In this document: piece by piece, positions 1 through 12,221 of the stretch
How the letters are laid out: each line of letters opens with the position of its first letter
Numbering within the stretch: the stretch's first letter is position 1
NCBI GenBank assembly: GCA_022747635.1
Contig: JAKTNV010000677.1
Span: 1-64,000, forward strand
DNA: 64,000 nucleotides
Direction: 5' to 3'
DNA from: Hetaerina americana
Taxonomy: Eukaryota > Arthropoda > Insecta > Odonata > Calopterygidae
Program-made: the position numbers and the translations under genes
Notes under the pieces: model-generated
Seen by the model: only the letters and a program-made list of their open reading frames with translations
Told to the model about the DNA's origin: nothing
Databases searched by the model: none

Positions 1-29
1 AAAAATTAAAAATTCAAAAAATGAAATAA
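1..29 (+). repeat. Partial monomer tail at left edge
   Basis: The window opens in the A-rich tail that closes a monomer, of the variant type AAAAATTCAAAAAATGAAAT. This tail normally precedes monomers whose leader reads ATGCCTTCGAT, and that leader follows at 30. The array therefore continues beyond the left edge. Confidence 0.9.
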
Positions 30-181
30 ATGCCTTCGATACACCTCAAACATTCACTCTATGATGGAAGATTGTTGTTTTTTTGCAATATTTTTTGAAA
101 TTTGGGCTCTTTTACTAACATTAACACTTGCGCTGAGGCATCTTTTATGCTCATTTCTTGTCTTTAATGATTTATTCTGGG

Positions 182-355
182 TTTTATTTTGTTTATTTGA
201 TGAAAACGAACAACTATACACACCATGGAAACATTTTTGTTTGATTTGTGTCGAGTGAGAATTTCACCTTTTATTTTGTTTATTTGATGAAAACGAACAA
301 CAATACACACCATGGAAACATTTTTGTTTGATTTGTGTCGAGTGAGAATTTCACC
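182..355 (+). repeat. 87-bp direct duplication inside one monomer
   Basis: Bases 182-268 are repeated at once as 269-355. The segment runs from TTTTATTTTGTTTATTTGAT to GAATTTCACC. Both copies carry AAAACGAACAA where other monomers read AAAATGAACAA, so the second copy was made from the first. One base differs between them (CAACTATAC against CAACAATAC). At the join only about one base is shared between the two ends, which argues against homologous exchange. The host monomer is 401 bases long as a result. Confidence 0.95.
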
Positions 356-430
356 TAGAACCCAAAGGGGGGGGTATTGGCACTTTTCACGGAAAAATGT
401 GAAAAATTAAAATTTCTAAAAATTAAAAAA

Positions 431-1585
431 ATGCCTTCTATACACTTCAAACATTCGCTCTTTAATGGAAGATTGTTGTTTTTCGCAATATTTTTGAAAT
501 TTGGGCCTATTTACTAACATTAAGACTAGCGCTGAGGCATCTTTTATGCTCATTTCTTGTCTTAAATGATTTATTCTGGGTTTTATTTTGTTTATTTGAT
601 GAAAATGAACAACAATACACACTATGGAAACATTTTTGTTTGTTTTTTGTCGAGTGAGAATTTCACCTAGAAAAGGGCGGGGTATTGGCACTTTTCATGG
701 AATAATGTGAAAAATTAAAATTTCTAAAAATGAAATAAATGCCTCATATACACCTCAAACATTCACTCTATAATGGAAGATTGTTGTTATTCGCAATATT
801 TTTTGAAATTTGGGCTCTTTTACTAACATTAACACTTGCGCTGACGCATCTTTTATGCTCATTTCTTGTCTTAAATGATTTATTCCTGGTTTTATTTTGT
901 TTATTTGATGAAAATGAACAACAATACACACCAAGGAAACATTTTTGTTTGATTTGTGTCGAGTGAGAATTTCACCTAGAACCCAAAGGGGGGGGTATTG
1001 GCACATTTCATGGAAAAATGTGAAAAATTAAAATTTCTAAAAATAAAATAAATGCCTTCTGTACACCTCAAACATTCACTCTATAATGGAATATTGTTGT
1101 TTTTCGAAATATTTTTTGAAATTTGGGCTCTTTTACTAACATTATAACTTGCGCTGAGGCATCTTTTATGCTCATTTCTTGTCTTAAATGATTTATTCTG
1201 GGTTTTATTTTGTTTATTTGATGAAAATGAACAACAATACACACCATGGAAACATTTATGTTTGATTTGTGTCGAGTGAGAATTTCACCTAGACCCCAAA
1301 GAGTATTGGCACTTTTCTTGGAAAAATGTGAAAAATTAAAATTTCTAAAAATGAAATAAATTCCTTCTATACACCTCAAACAATCACTCTATAATGGAAG
1401 ATTGTTGTTTTTCGCAATATTTTTTGAAATTTGGGCTCTTTTACTAACATTAACACTTTCGCTGAATCATCTTTTATGCTCATTTCTTGTCTTAAATGAT
1501 TTATTCTGGGTTTAATTTTGTTTATTTGATGAAAATGAATAACAATACACACCTTGGAAACATTTTTGTTTGATTTGTGTCGAGT
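431..1585 (+). repeat. Block also found at 10.7, 15.3 and 23.1 kb
   Basis: Four consecutive monomers (431, 739, 1052 and most of 1360) match 10,669-11,825, 15,323-16,478 and 23,075-24,230 in order. They share the variants CTTCAAACATTCGCTC, AGACTAGCGC, TTATTCGC with GACGCATC, TTTCGAAATATT with CATTTATG, and ATTCCTTC with CAATCACTC. The match stops in the monomer at 1360, where this copy reads GAGTGTGAATTTC and goes on to GGGGGGGATATTGG while the others go on to AAAAGGGCGGGG. Confidence 0.88.
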
Positions 1586-2157
1586 GTGAATTTCACCTAG
1601 AACCCAAAGGGGGGGATATTGGAACTTTTCATGAAAAAATGTGAAAAATTAAAATTTCTAAAAATGAAATAAATGCCTCATATACACCTCAAACATTCAC
1701 TCTATAATAAAAGATTGTTGTTTTTCGCAATATTTTTTGAAATTTTGGCTCTTTTACTAACATTAACACTTGCGCTGAGGCATCTTTTATGCTCATTTCT
1801 TGTCTTTAATGATTTATTCTGGGTTTAATTATGTTTATTTGATGAAAATTAACAACAATAACTCCATGGAAACATTTATGTTTAATTTGTGTCAAGTGAG
1901 AATTTCACCTAGAAAAGGGCGGGGTATTGGCACTTTTCATGGAAAAATGTGAAAAATTAAAATTTCTAAAAATGAAATGAATGCCTTATATACACCTCAA
2001 ACATTCACTCTATAATGGAAGATTTTTGTTTATCGCAATATTTTTTGAAATTTGGGCTCTTTTACAAAGATTAACACTTGCGCTGAGGCATCTTTTATGC
2101 TCATTTCTTGTCTTTAATGATTTATTCTGGGTTTTATTTTGTTTATTTGATGAAAAT
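1245..2157 (+). repeat. Duplicated block, shift 3,104 (left copy)
   Basis: This block matches about 4,349-5,261. It includes the odd leader ATTCCTTC with CAATCACTC, GATATTGGAACTTTTCATG, ATAATAAAAG, AATTATGTTTATTTG and TTTACAAAGATTAAC, all in the same order. The match ends within GATGAAAAT, where this copy continues GAAAAAAAATAC and the other continues AAACAACAATAC. Confidence 0.9.
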
Positions 2158-3100
2158 GAAAAAAAATACTCACCATGGAAACACTTTTGTTTGATTTGTG
2201 TCGAGTGAGAATTTCACCTAGAACCCCAAGGGGGGGCTATTATCACTTTTCATGGAAAAATGTGAAAAACTAAAATTTCTAAAAATGAAATAAAACTCTT
2301 CTATACACCTCAAACATTCACTCTTTAATGAAAGATTGTTGTTTTTCGCAATATTTTTTGAATTTTGGGCTCTTTTACTAACATTAACACTTGCGCTGAG
2401 GCATCTTTTATGCTCATTTCTTGTCTTAAATGATTTATTCTGGGTTTTATTTTGTTTATTTGATGAAAATGAACAACAATACACACTATGGAAACATTTT
2501 TGTTTGTTTTTTGTCGAGTGAGAATTTCACCTGGAAATGGGCGGGGTATTGGCACTTTTCATGGAAAAATGTGAAAAATTAAAAATTCAAAAAATGAAAT
2601 AAATGCCTTCGATACACCTCAAACATTCACTCTATGATGGAAGATTGTTGTTTTTTGCAATATTTTTTGAAATTTGGGCTCTTTTACTAACAGTAACACT
2701 TGCGCTGAGGCATCTTTTATGCTCATTTCTTGTCTTTATGATTTATTCCAGGTTTTATTTTGTTTATTTGACGAAAATGAAAAACGATACACACCATGGA
2801 AACATTTTTGTTTGTTTTTTGTCAAGTGAGTATTTCACCTAGAAAAGGGCGGGGTATTGGCACTTTTCATGGAATAATGTGAAAAATTAAAATTTCTAAA
2901 AATGAAATAAATGCCTCATATACACCTCAAACATTCACTCTATAATGGAAGATTGTTGTTATTCGCAATATTTTTGAAATTTGGGCTCTTTTACTAACAT
3001 TAACACTTGCGCTGACGCATCTTTTATGCTCATTTCTTGTCTTAAATGATTTATTCCTGGTTTTATTTTGTTTATTTGATGAAAATGAACAACAATACAC
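2158..3100 (+). repeat. Duplicated block, shift 3,717 (left copy)
   Basis: This block matches about 5,875-6,815, twelve monomers away. Shared markers are GAAACACTTTTG, CACCTAGAACCCCAAGG, TATTATCAC, GAATTTTGGGC, AACAGTAACAC, TTTATGATTTATTCCAGG and GTCAAGTGAGTATTTC. It directly abuts the block repeated at 3,104, so two exchanges with different shifts meet at about 2,157. Confidence 0.88.
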
Positions 3101-4155
3101 ACTATGGAAACATTTTTGTTTGATTTGTGTCGAGTGATAATTTCACCTAGACCCCAAAGAGGCGGGTATTGGCACTTTTCATGGAAAAATGTGAAAAATT
3201 ATTTTTCTAAAAATGAAATAAATGCCTTCTATACACCTCAAACATTCACTCTTTAATAGAAGATTGTTGTTTTTCGCAATATTTTTGAAATTTGGGCCTA
3301 TTTACTAACATTAAGACTTGCGCTGAGGCATCTTTTATACTCATTTCTTGTCTTTAATGATTTATTCTGGGTTTTATTTTGTTTATTTGATGAAAATGAA
3401 AAAAAATACACACCATGGAAACACTTTTGTTTGATTTGTGTCGAGTGAGAATTTCACCTAGATCCCCAAGGGGGGGGTATTATCACTTTTCATGGAAAAA
3501 TGTGAAAAACTAAAATTTCTAAAAATGAAATAAAACTCTTCTATACACCTCAAACATTCACTCTTTAATGAAAGATTGTTGTTTTTCGCAATATTTTTTG
3601 AATTTTGGGCTCATTTACTAACATTAACACTTGCGCTGAGGCATCTTTTATGCTCATTTCCTGTCTTAAATGATTTATTCTGGGTTTTATTTTGTTTATT
3701 TGATGAAAATGAACAACAATACACACTATGGAAACATTTTTGTTTGTTTTTTGTCGAGTGAGAATTTCACCTGGAAAAGGGCGGGGTATTGGCACTTTTC
3801 ATGGAAAAATGTGAAAAATTAAAAATTCAAAAAATGAAATAAATGCCTTCGATACACCTCAAACATTCACTCCATGATGGAAGATTGTTGTTTTTTGCAA
3901 TATTTTTTGAAATTTGGGCTCTTTTACTAACATTAACACTTGCGCTGAGGCATCTTTTATGCTCATTTCTTGTCTTAAATGATTTATTCTGGGTTTTATT
4001 TTGTTTATTTGATGAAAATGAACAACAATACACACCATGGAAACATTTATGTTTGATTTGTGTCGAGTGAGAATTTCACCTAGAACCCCAAGGGGGGGGT
4101 ATTATCACTTTTCATGGAAAAATGTGAAAAACTAAAATTTCTAAAAATGAAATAA

Positions 4156-4463
4156 AACTCTTCTATACACCTCAAACATTCACTCTTTAATGAAAGATTG
4201 TTGTTTTTCGCAATATTTTTTGAATTTTGGGCTCTTTTACTAACATTAACACTTGCGCTGAGGCATCTTTTATGCTCATTTCCTGTCTTAAATGATTTAT
4301 TCTGGGTTTTATTTTGTTTATTTGATGAAAATGAACAACAATACACACCATGGAAACATTTATGTTTGATTTGTGTCGAGTGAGAATTTCACCTAGACCC
4401 CAAAGAGTATTGGCACTTTTCTGGGAAAAATGTGAAAAATTAAAATTTCTAAAAATGAAATAA
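4156..4463 (+). repeat. Chimeric monomer at a crossover
   Basis: The left half is the AACTCTTC type with GAATTTTGGGC and TTTCCTGTC, like the monomer at 3,534. The right half switches to CATGGAAACATTTATG and CCCAAAGAGTATTGG, the type of the monomer at 1,052. The switch lies between about 4,290 and 4,345, and it is the left boundary of the block repeated at 3,104. Confidence 0.85.
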
Positions 4464-5261
4464 ATTCCTTCTATACACCTCAAACAATCACTCTATAATG
4501 GAAGATTGTTGTTTTTCGCAATATTTTTTGAAATTTGGGCTCTTTTACTAACATTAACACTTTCGCTGAATCATCTTTTATGCTCATTTCTTGTCTTAAA
4601 TGATTTATTCTGGGTTTAATTTTGTTTATTTGATGAAAATGAATAACAATACACACCTTGGAAACATTTTTGTTTGATTTGTGTCGAGTGTGAATTTCAC
4701 CTAGAACCCAAAGGGGGGGATATTGGAACTTTTCATGAAAAAATGTGAAAAATTAAAATTTCTAAAAATGAAATAAATGCCTCATATACACCTCAAACAT
4801 TCACTCTATAATAAAAGATTGTTGTTTTTCGCAATATTTTTTGAAATTTTGGCTCTTTTACTAACATTAACACTTGCGCTGAGGCATCTTTTATGCTCAT
4901 TTCTTGTCTTTAATGATTTATTCTGGGTTTAATTATGTTTATTTGATGAAAATTAACAACAATAACTCCATGGAAACATTTATGTTTAATTTGTGTCAAG
5001 TGAGAATTTCACCTAGAAAAGGGCGGGGTATTGGCACTTTTCATGGAAAAATGTGAAAAATTAAAATTTCTAAAAATGAAATGAATGCCTTATATACACC
5101 TCAAACATTCACTCTATAATGGAAGATTTTTGTTTATCGCAATATTTTTTGAAATTTGGGCTCTTTTACAAAGATTAACACTTGCGCTGAGGCATCTTTT
5201 ATGCTCATTTCTTGTCTTTAATGATTTATTCTGGGTTTTATTTTGTTTATTTGATGAAAAT
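4349..5261 (+). repeat. Duplicated block, shift 3,104 (right copy)
   Basis: This is the partner of 1,245-2,157, ten monomers away. It begins inside the chimeric monomer that starts at 4,156. After its right end the sequence reads AAATAAACAACAATACTCAC, the version also seen near 16,737 and 24,490. Confidence 0.9.
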
Positions 5262-5396
5262 AAACAACAATACTCACCTTGGAAACATTTTTGTTTGATT
5301 TGTGTCGAGTGAGAATTTCACCTAGAACCCAAAGGGGGGGCATTGGCACTTTTCATGGAAAAATGTGAAAAATTAAAATTTCTAAAAATGAAATGA

Positions 5397-6010
5397 ATGC
5401 CTTATATACACCTCAAACATTCACTCTTAAAAGGAAGATTGTTGTTTTTCGCAATATTTTTGAAATTTGGGCCTATTTACTAACATTAAGACTTGCGCTG
5501 AGGTATCTTTTATGCTCATTTCTTGTTTTTAATGATTTATTCTGGGTTTTTTTTGTTTATCTGATGAAAATGAACAACAATACACACCTTGGAAACATTT
5601 TTGTTTGATTTGTGTCGAGTGAGAATTTCACCTAAAACCCAAATTGGCACTTTTCATGGAAAAATGAGAAAAATTAAAATTTCTAAAAATAAAATAAATG
5701 CCTTCTATACACCTCAAACATTCACTCTATAATGGAAGATTGTTGTTTTTCGCAATATTTTTTGAATTTTTGGCTCTTTTACTAACATTAACACTTGCGC
5801 TGAGGCATCTTTTATGCTCATTTCTTGTCTTTAATGATTTATTCTGGGTTTTATTTTGTTTATTTGATGAAAATGAAAAAAAATACACACCATGGAAACA
5901 CTTTTGTTTGATTTGTGTCGAGTGAGAATTTCACCTAGAACCCCAAGGGGGGGGTATTATCACTTTTCATGGAAAAATGTGAAAAACTAAAATTTCTAAA
6001 AATGAAATAA
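5397..6010 (+). repeat. Two-monomer cassette with G-less short unit (copy 1)
   Basis: The first monomer is only 301 bases because the usual G-run is absent: the sequence reads ACCCAAATTGGCAC. It also carries TTTATCTGATG and GGGCCTATTTAC. It is followed by a monomer with AAATAAAATAAATGCCTTC, a run of seven or eight A before TACACACC, GAAACACTTTTG, and ACCCCAAGG with TATTATCAC. The same pair occurs at 40,522-41,134 and 44,251-44,864. Confidence 0.88.
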
Positions 6011-6815
6011 AACTCTTCTATACACCTCAAACATTCACTCTTTAATGAAAGATTGTTGTTTTTCGCAATATTTTTTGAATTTTGGGCTCTTTTACTAACA
6101 TTAACACTTGCGCTGAGGCATCTTTTATGCTCATTTCTTGTCTTAAATGATTTATTCTGGGTTTTATTTTGTTTATTTGATGAAAATGAACAACAATACA
6201 CACTATGGAAACATTTTTGTTTGTTTTTTGTCGAGTGAGAATTTCACCTGGAAAAGGGCGGGGTATTGGCACTTTTCATGGAAAAATGTGAAAAATTAAA
6301 AATTCAAAAAATGAAATAAATGCCTTCGATACACCTCAAACATTCACTCTATGATGGAAGATTGTTGTTTTTTGCAATATTTTTTGAAATTTGGGCTCTT
6401 TTACTAACAGTAACACTTGCGCTGAGGCAACTTTTATGCTCATTTCTTGTCTTTATGATTTATTCCAGGTTTTATTTTGTTTATTTGACGAAAATGAAAA
6501 ACGATACACACCATGGAAACATTTTTGTTTGTTTTTTGTCAAGTGAGTATTTCACCTAGAAAAGGGCGGGGTATTGGCACTTTTCATGGAATAATGTGAA
6601 AAATTAAAATTTCTAAAAATGAAATAAATGCCTCATATACACCTCAAACATTCACTCTATAATGGAAGATTGTTGTTATTCGCAATATTTTTGAAATTTG
6701 GGCTCTTTTACTAACATTAACACTTGCGCTGAGGCATCTTTTATGCTCATTTCTTGTCTTAAATGATTTATTCCTGGTTTTATTTTGTTTATTTGATGAA
6801 AATGAACAACAATAC
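5875..6815 (+). repeat. Duplicated block, shift 3,717 (right copy)
   Basis: This is the partner of 2,158-3,100. It differs by small changes such as GAGGCAACTTTT for GAGGCATCTTTT. To the right, 6,815 reads CACCAAGGAAAC while the left copy reads CACTATGGAAAC, which marks the end of the match. Confidence 0.88.
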
Positions 6816-8590
6816 ACACCAAGGAAACATTTTTGTTTGATTTGTGTCGAGTGAGAATTTCACCTAGAACCCAAAGGGGGGGTATTGGCACATTTCATGG
6901 GAAAATGTGAAAAATTAAAATTTCTAAAAATAAAATAAATGCCTTCTATACACCTCAAACATTCACTCTATAATGGAAGATTGTTGTTTTTCGCAATATT
7001 TTTTGAATTTTTGGCTCTTTTACTAACATAACACTTGCGCTGAGGCATCTTTTATGCTCATTTCTTGTCTTTAATGATTTATTCTGGGTTTTATTTTGTT
7101 TATTTGATGAAAATGAAAAAAAATACACACCATGGAAACACTTTTGTTTGATTTGTGTCGAGTGAGAATTTCACCTAGAACCCCAAGGGGGGGGTATTAT
7201 CACTTTTCATGGAAAAATGTGAAAAACTAAAATTTCTAAAAATGAAATAAAACTCTTCTATACACCTCAAACATTCACTCTTTAATGAAAGATTGTTGTT
7301 TTTTCGCAATATTTTTTGAATTTTGGGCTCTTTTACTAACATTAACACTTGCGCTGAGGCATCTTTTATGCTCATTTCCTGTCTTAAATGATTTATTCTG
7401 GGTTTTATTTTGTTTATTTGATGAAAATGAACAACAATACACACTATGGAAACATTTTTGTTTGTTTTTTGTCGAGTGAGAATTTCACCTGGAAAAGGGC
7501 GGGGTATTGGCACTTTTCATGGAAAAATGTGAAAAATTAAAAATTCAAAAAATGAAATAAATGCCTTCGATACACCTCAAACATTCACTCTATGATGGAA
7601 GATTGTTGTTTTTGGCAATATTTTTTGAAATTTGGGCTCTTTCACTAACAGTAACACTTGCGCTGAGGCATCTTTTATGCTCATTTCTTGTCTTAAATTA
7701 TTTATTCCTGGTTTTATTTTGTTTATTTGATGAAAATGAACAACAATACGCACCAAGGAAACATTTTTGTTTGATTTGTGTCGAGTGAGAATTTCACCTA
7801 GAACCCAAAGGGGGGGTATTGGCACATTTCATGGGAAAATGTGAAAAATTAAAATTTCTAAAAATAAAATAAATGCCTTCTGTACACCTCAAACATTCAC
7901 TCTAAAATGGAAGATTGTTGTTTTTCGCAATATTTTTTGAAATTTGGGCTCTTTTACTAACATTAACACTTGCGCTGAAGCATCTTTTATGCTCATTTCT
8001 TGTCTTAAATGATTTATTCTGGGTTTTATTTTGTTTATTTGATGAAAATGAACAACAATACACACCTTGGAAACATTTTTGTTTGATTTGTGTCGAGTGA
8101 GAATTTCACCTAGAACCCAAAGGGGGGGATATTGGAACTTTTCATGAAAAAATGTGAAAAATTAAAATTTCTAAAAATGAAATAAATGCCTCATATACAC
8201 CTCAAACATTCACTCTATAATAAAAGATTGTTGTTTTTCGCAATATTTTTTGAAATTTTGGCTCTTTTACTAACATTAACACTTGCGCTGAGGCATCTTT
8301 TATAATCATTTCTTGTCTTTAATGATTTATTCTGGGTTTAATTATGTTTATTTGATGAAAATTAACAACAATAACACCATGCAAACATTTATGTTTAATT
8401 TGTGTCAAGTGAGAATTTCACCTAGAAAAGGGCGGGGTATTGGCACTTTTCATGGAAAAATGTGAAAAATTAAAATTTCTAAAAATGAAATGAATGCCTT
8501 CTATACACCTCAAACATTCACTCTAAAATGGAAGATTGTTGTTTTTCGCAATATTTTTTGAAATTTGGGCTCTTTTACTAACATTAACAC

Positions 8591-11500
8591 TTGCGTGGAG
8601 GCATCTTTTTTGCTCATTTCTTGTCTTTATGATTTTTTCCTGATTTTATTTTGTTTATTTGACGAAAATGAACAACGATACACACAATAGAAACATTTTT
8701 GTTTGATATGTGTCGAGTGAGAATTTCACCTAGAACCCAAAGGGGGGGGTATTGGTACTTTTCATGGAAAAATGTGAAATATTAAAATTTCTAAAAATGA
8801 AATAAAACTCTTCTATACACTTCAAACATTCACTCTATAAAGGAAGATTTTTGTTTTTCGCAATATTTTTTGAAATTTGGGCTCTTTTACTAACATTAAC
8901 ACTTGCGCTGAGGCATCTTTTATGCTCATTTCTTGTCTTTAATGATTTATTCAGGGTTTTATTTTGGTTATTTGATGAAAATGAACAACAATACACACCT
9001 TGGAAACATTTTTGTTTGATTTGTGTCGAGTGAGAATTTCACCTAGAACCCAAAGGGGGGGGTATTGGCCTTTTTCGTGGAAAAATGTAAAAAAATTAAC
9101 ATTTCTAAAAATGAAATAAATGCCTTCTATACACCTCAAACATTCACTCTATAATGGAAGACTGTTGTTTTTCGCAATATTTTTTGAAATTTGGGCCATT
9201 TTACTAACATTAACACTTGCGCTGATGCAACTTTTATGCTCATTTCTTTGTTTAATGATTTTTTCCTGGTTTTATTTTGTTTATTTGACGAAAATGAACA
9301 ACAATACACACCATGGAAACATTTTTGTTTGATTTCTGTCGAGTGAGAATTTCACCTTGAACCCAAAGGGGGGGTATTGGCACTTTTCATGGAAAAATGT
9401 GAAATATTAAAATTTCTAAAAATAAAATAAATGCCTTCTATACACCTCAAACATTCACTCTATAATGGAAGATTGTATTTTTTCGCAATATTTTTTGAAA
9501 TTTGGGCTTCTTTACTAACATTAACACTTTCGCTGAGGCATCTTTTATGCTCATTTCTTTTCTTTAATGATTTATTCTGGGTTTTATTTTCTTTATTTGA
9601 TGAAAATGAACAACAATACACACCATGGAAACATTTTTGTTTGTTTTTTGTCCAGTGAGTATTTCACCTAGAAAAGGGCGGGGTATTGGCACTTTTCATG
9701 GAATAATGTGAAAAATTAAAATTTCTAAAAATGAAATAAATGCCTCATATGCACCTCAAACATTCACTCTATAATGGAAGATTGTTGTTATTCGCAATAT
9801 TTTTTGAAATTTGGGCTCTTTTACTAACATTAACACTTGCGCTGAGGCATCTTTTATGCTCATTTCTTGTCTTTATGATTTATTCCTGGTTTTATTTTGT
9901 TTATTTGACGAAAATGAACAACGATACACACCATAGAAACATTTTTGTTTGATTTGTGTCGAGTGAGAATTTCACCTAGAACCCAAAGCGGGTATTGGCA
10001 CTTTTCATGGAAAAATGTGAAATATTAAAATTTTTAAAAATGAAATAAAACTCTTCTATACACCTCAAACATTCACTCTATAATGAAAAATTGTTGTTTT
10101 TCGCAATATTTTTTGAAATTTGCGCTCTTTTACTAACATAAAGACTTGCGCTGAGACATCTTTTATGCTCATTTCTTGTCTTAAATTATTTATTCTGGGT
10201 TTAATTTTTTTATTTGATTAAAATGAACAACAATACACACCAAGGAAACATTTTTGTTTGATTTGTGTCGAGTGAGAATTTCACCTAAAACCCAAAAGGG
10301 GGGGGTATTGGCACTTTTAATGGAAAAATGTGAAAAATTAAAATTTCAAAAATGAAATAAATGCCTCATATACACCTCAAACATTCACTCTAAAATGGAA
10401 GATTGTTGTTTTTCGCAATATTTTTTGAAATTTACTTTTAATAACATTAACAATTGCGCTGAGGCATCTTTTATGCTCATTTCTTGTCTTAAATGATTTA
10501 TTCTGGGTTTTATTTTGTTTATTTGATGAAAATGAACAAAAATACACACTATGGAAACATTTTTGTTTGATTTGTGACGAGTGATAATTTCACCTAGACC
10601 CCAAAGAGGGGGGTATTGGCACTTTTCATGGAAAAACGTGAAAAATTAATTTTCTAAAAATGAAATAAATGCCTTCTATACACTTCAAACATTCGCTCAT
10701 TAATGGAAGATTGTTGTTTTTCGCAATATTTTTGAAATTTGGGCCTATTTACTAACATTAAGACTAGCGCTGAGGCATCTTTTATGCTCATTTCTTGTCT
10801 TTAATGATTTATTCTGGGTTTTATTTTGTTTATTTGATGAAAATGAACAACAATACACACTATGAAAACATTTTTGTTTGTTTTTTGTCGAGTGAGAATT
10901 TCACCTAGAAAAGGGCGGGGTATTGGCACTTTTCATGGAATAATGTGAAAAATTAAAATTTCTAAAAATGAAATAAATGCCTCATATACACCTCAAACAT
11001 TCACTCTATAATGGAAGATTGTTGTTATTCGCAATATTTTTTGAAATTTGGGCTCTTTTACTAACATTAACACTTGCGCTGACGCATCTTTTATGCTCAT
11101 TTCTTGTCTTAAATGATTTATTCCTGGTTTTATTTTGTTTATTTGATGAAAATGAACAACAATACACACCAAGGAAACATTTTTGTTTGATTTGTGTCGA
11201 GTGAGAATTTCACCTAGAACCCAAAGGGGGGGGGGTATTGGCACATTTCATGGAAAAATGTGAAAAATTAAAATTTCTAAAAATAAAATAAATGCCTTCT
11301 GTACACCTCAAACATTCACTCTATAATGGAAGATTGTTGTTTTTCGAAATATTTTTTGAAATTTGGGCTCTTTTACTAACATTAACACTTGCGCTGAGGC
11401 ATCTTTTATGCTCATTTCTTGTCTTAAATGATTTATTCTGGGTTTTATTTTGTTTATTTGATGAAAATGAACAACAATACACACCATGGAAACATTTATG

Positions 11501-11997
11501 TTTGATTTGTGTCGAGTGAGAATTTCACCTAGACCCCAAAGAGTATTGGCACTTTTCTTGGAAAAATGTGAAAAATTAAAATTTCTAAAAATGAAATAAA
11601 TTCCTTCTATACACCTCAAACAATCACTCTATAATGGAAGATTGTTGTTTTTCGCAATATTTTTTGAAATTTGGGCTCTTTTACTAACATTAACACTTTC
11701 GCTGAATCATCTTTTATGCTCATTTCTTGTCTTAAATGATTTATTCTGGGTTTAATTTTGTTTATTTGATGAAAATGAATAACAATACACACCTTGGAAA
11801 CATTTTTGTTTGATTTGTGTCGAGTGAGAATTTCACCTAGAAAAGGGCGGGGTATTTGCACTTTTCATGGAAAAATGTGAAAAATTTAAAATTTCTAAAA
11901 ATGAAAAGAATGCCTTATATACACCTCAAACATTCACTCTATAATGGAAGATTTTTGTTTATCGCAATATTTTTTGAAATTTGGGCTCTTTTACTAA
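8591..11997 (+). repeat. 3.4-kb block repeated 40 monomers away (left copy)
   Basis: This block matches 20,995-24,402 at a shift of 12,404-12,406 bases; the small drift comes from G-run length changes. It shares rare variants such as TTGCGTGGAGGCATCTTTTT, TTTTCGTGGAAAAATG with TTAACATTTC, TTTGTTTAATGATTTTTTCC, GATTGTATTTTTTCGC, and the short end CCCAAAGCGGGTATTGG. Only scattered single-base differences are visible. Confidence 0.92.
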
Positions 11998-12221
11998 CAT
12001 TTACACTTGCGCTGACGCATCTTTTATGCTCATTTCTTGTCTTTATGATTTATTCCTGGTTTTATTTTGTTTATTTGACGAAAATGAACAACGATACACA
12101 CCATAGAAACATTTTTGTTTGATTTGTGTCGAGTGAGAATTTCACCTAGAACCCAAAGGGGGGGGTATTGGCACTTTTCATGGAAAAATGTGAAATATTA
12201 AAATTTCTAAAAATAAAATAA
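11910..12221 (+). repeat. Chimeric monomer (CCTTATAT left, GACGCATC right)
   Basis: The left part (CCTTATATAC, GATTTTTGTTTATCGC) matches the monomers at 16,562 and 24,314. After about 11,997 it reads ACATTTACACTTGCGCTGAC, GTCTTTATG and CACCATAGAAAC, the version of the monomer at 12,531. Compared with the 16.6-kb copy, one monomer is missing, as expected from an unequal exchange at this point. Confidence 0.87.

Larger units (their letters stand above)
1..8590 (+). repeat. Left region: mixed monomers, 3.1- and 3.7-kb cassettes
   Basis: Monomer starts are 30, 431, 739, 1052, 1360, 1673, 1981, 2294, 2603, 2911, 3222, 3534, 3843, 4156, 4464, 4777, 5085, 5397, 5698, 6011, 6320, 6628, 6939, 7251, 7561, 7873, 8186 and 8494. 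A frequent neighbour pair is a monomer with the AACTCTTC leader and GAATTTTGGGC, followed by one with the CCTTCGAT leader and ATGATGG (starts 2294/2603, 3534/3843, 6011/6320, 7251/7561). Larger blocks repeat at 3,104 and 3,717 bases. There is nothing but satellite here. Confidence 0.93.

Noticed and set aside
739..966. Open frame of about 75 codons on the + strand beginning MPHIHLKHS, present in similar form in dozens of monomers
   Set aside because: It is the monomer consensus read in one frame. The unit length is mostly not a multiple of three, variants such as TTTAATG/TTTATG shift the frame freely, many copies carry stops, and overlapping frames are just as open on the other strand. No ribosome-binding or promoter context is conserved apart from the repeat itself.
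9075..9095. TTTTCGTGGAAAAATG as a possible CENP-B box (also near 21,475)
   Set aside because: It resembles the left half of the known box (TTCG followed by GGAA) but lacks the CGGG part. It is a single-base variant of the ordinary TTTTCATGGAAAAATG and occurs in only two related copies.
8951..9139. Minus-strand frame with FRNVNFFTFFHEKG differing from its neighbours
   Set aside because: The difference comes from TTTTTCGTGG, GTAAAAAAATT and TTAACATTTC changes in one tail, and it recurs at 21,355 only because that block is duplicated 12.4 kb away.
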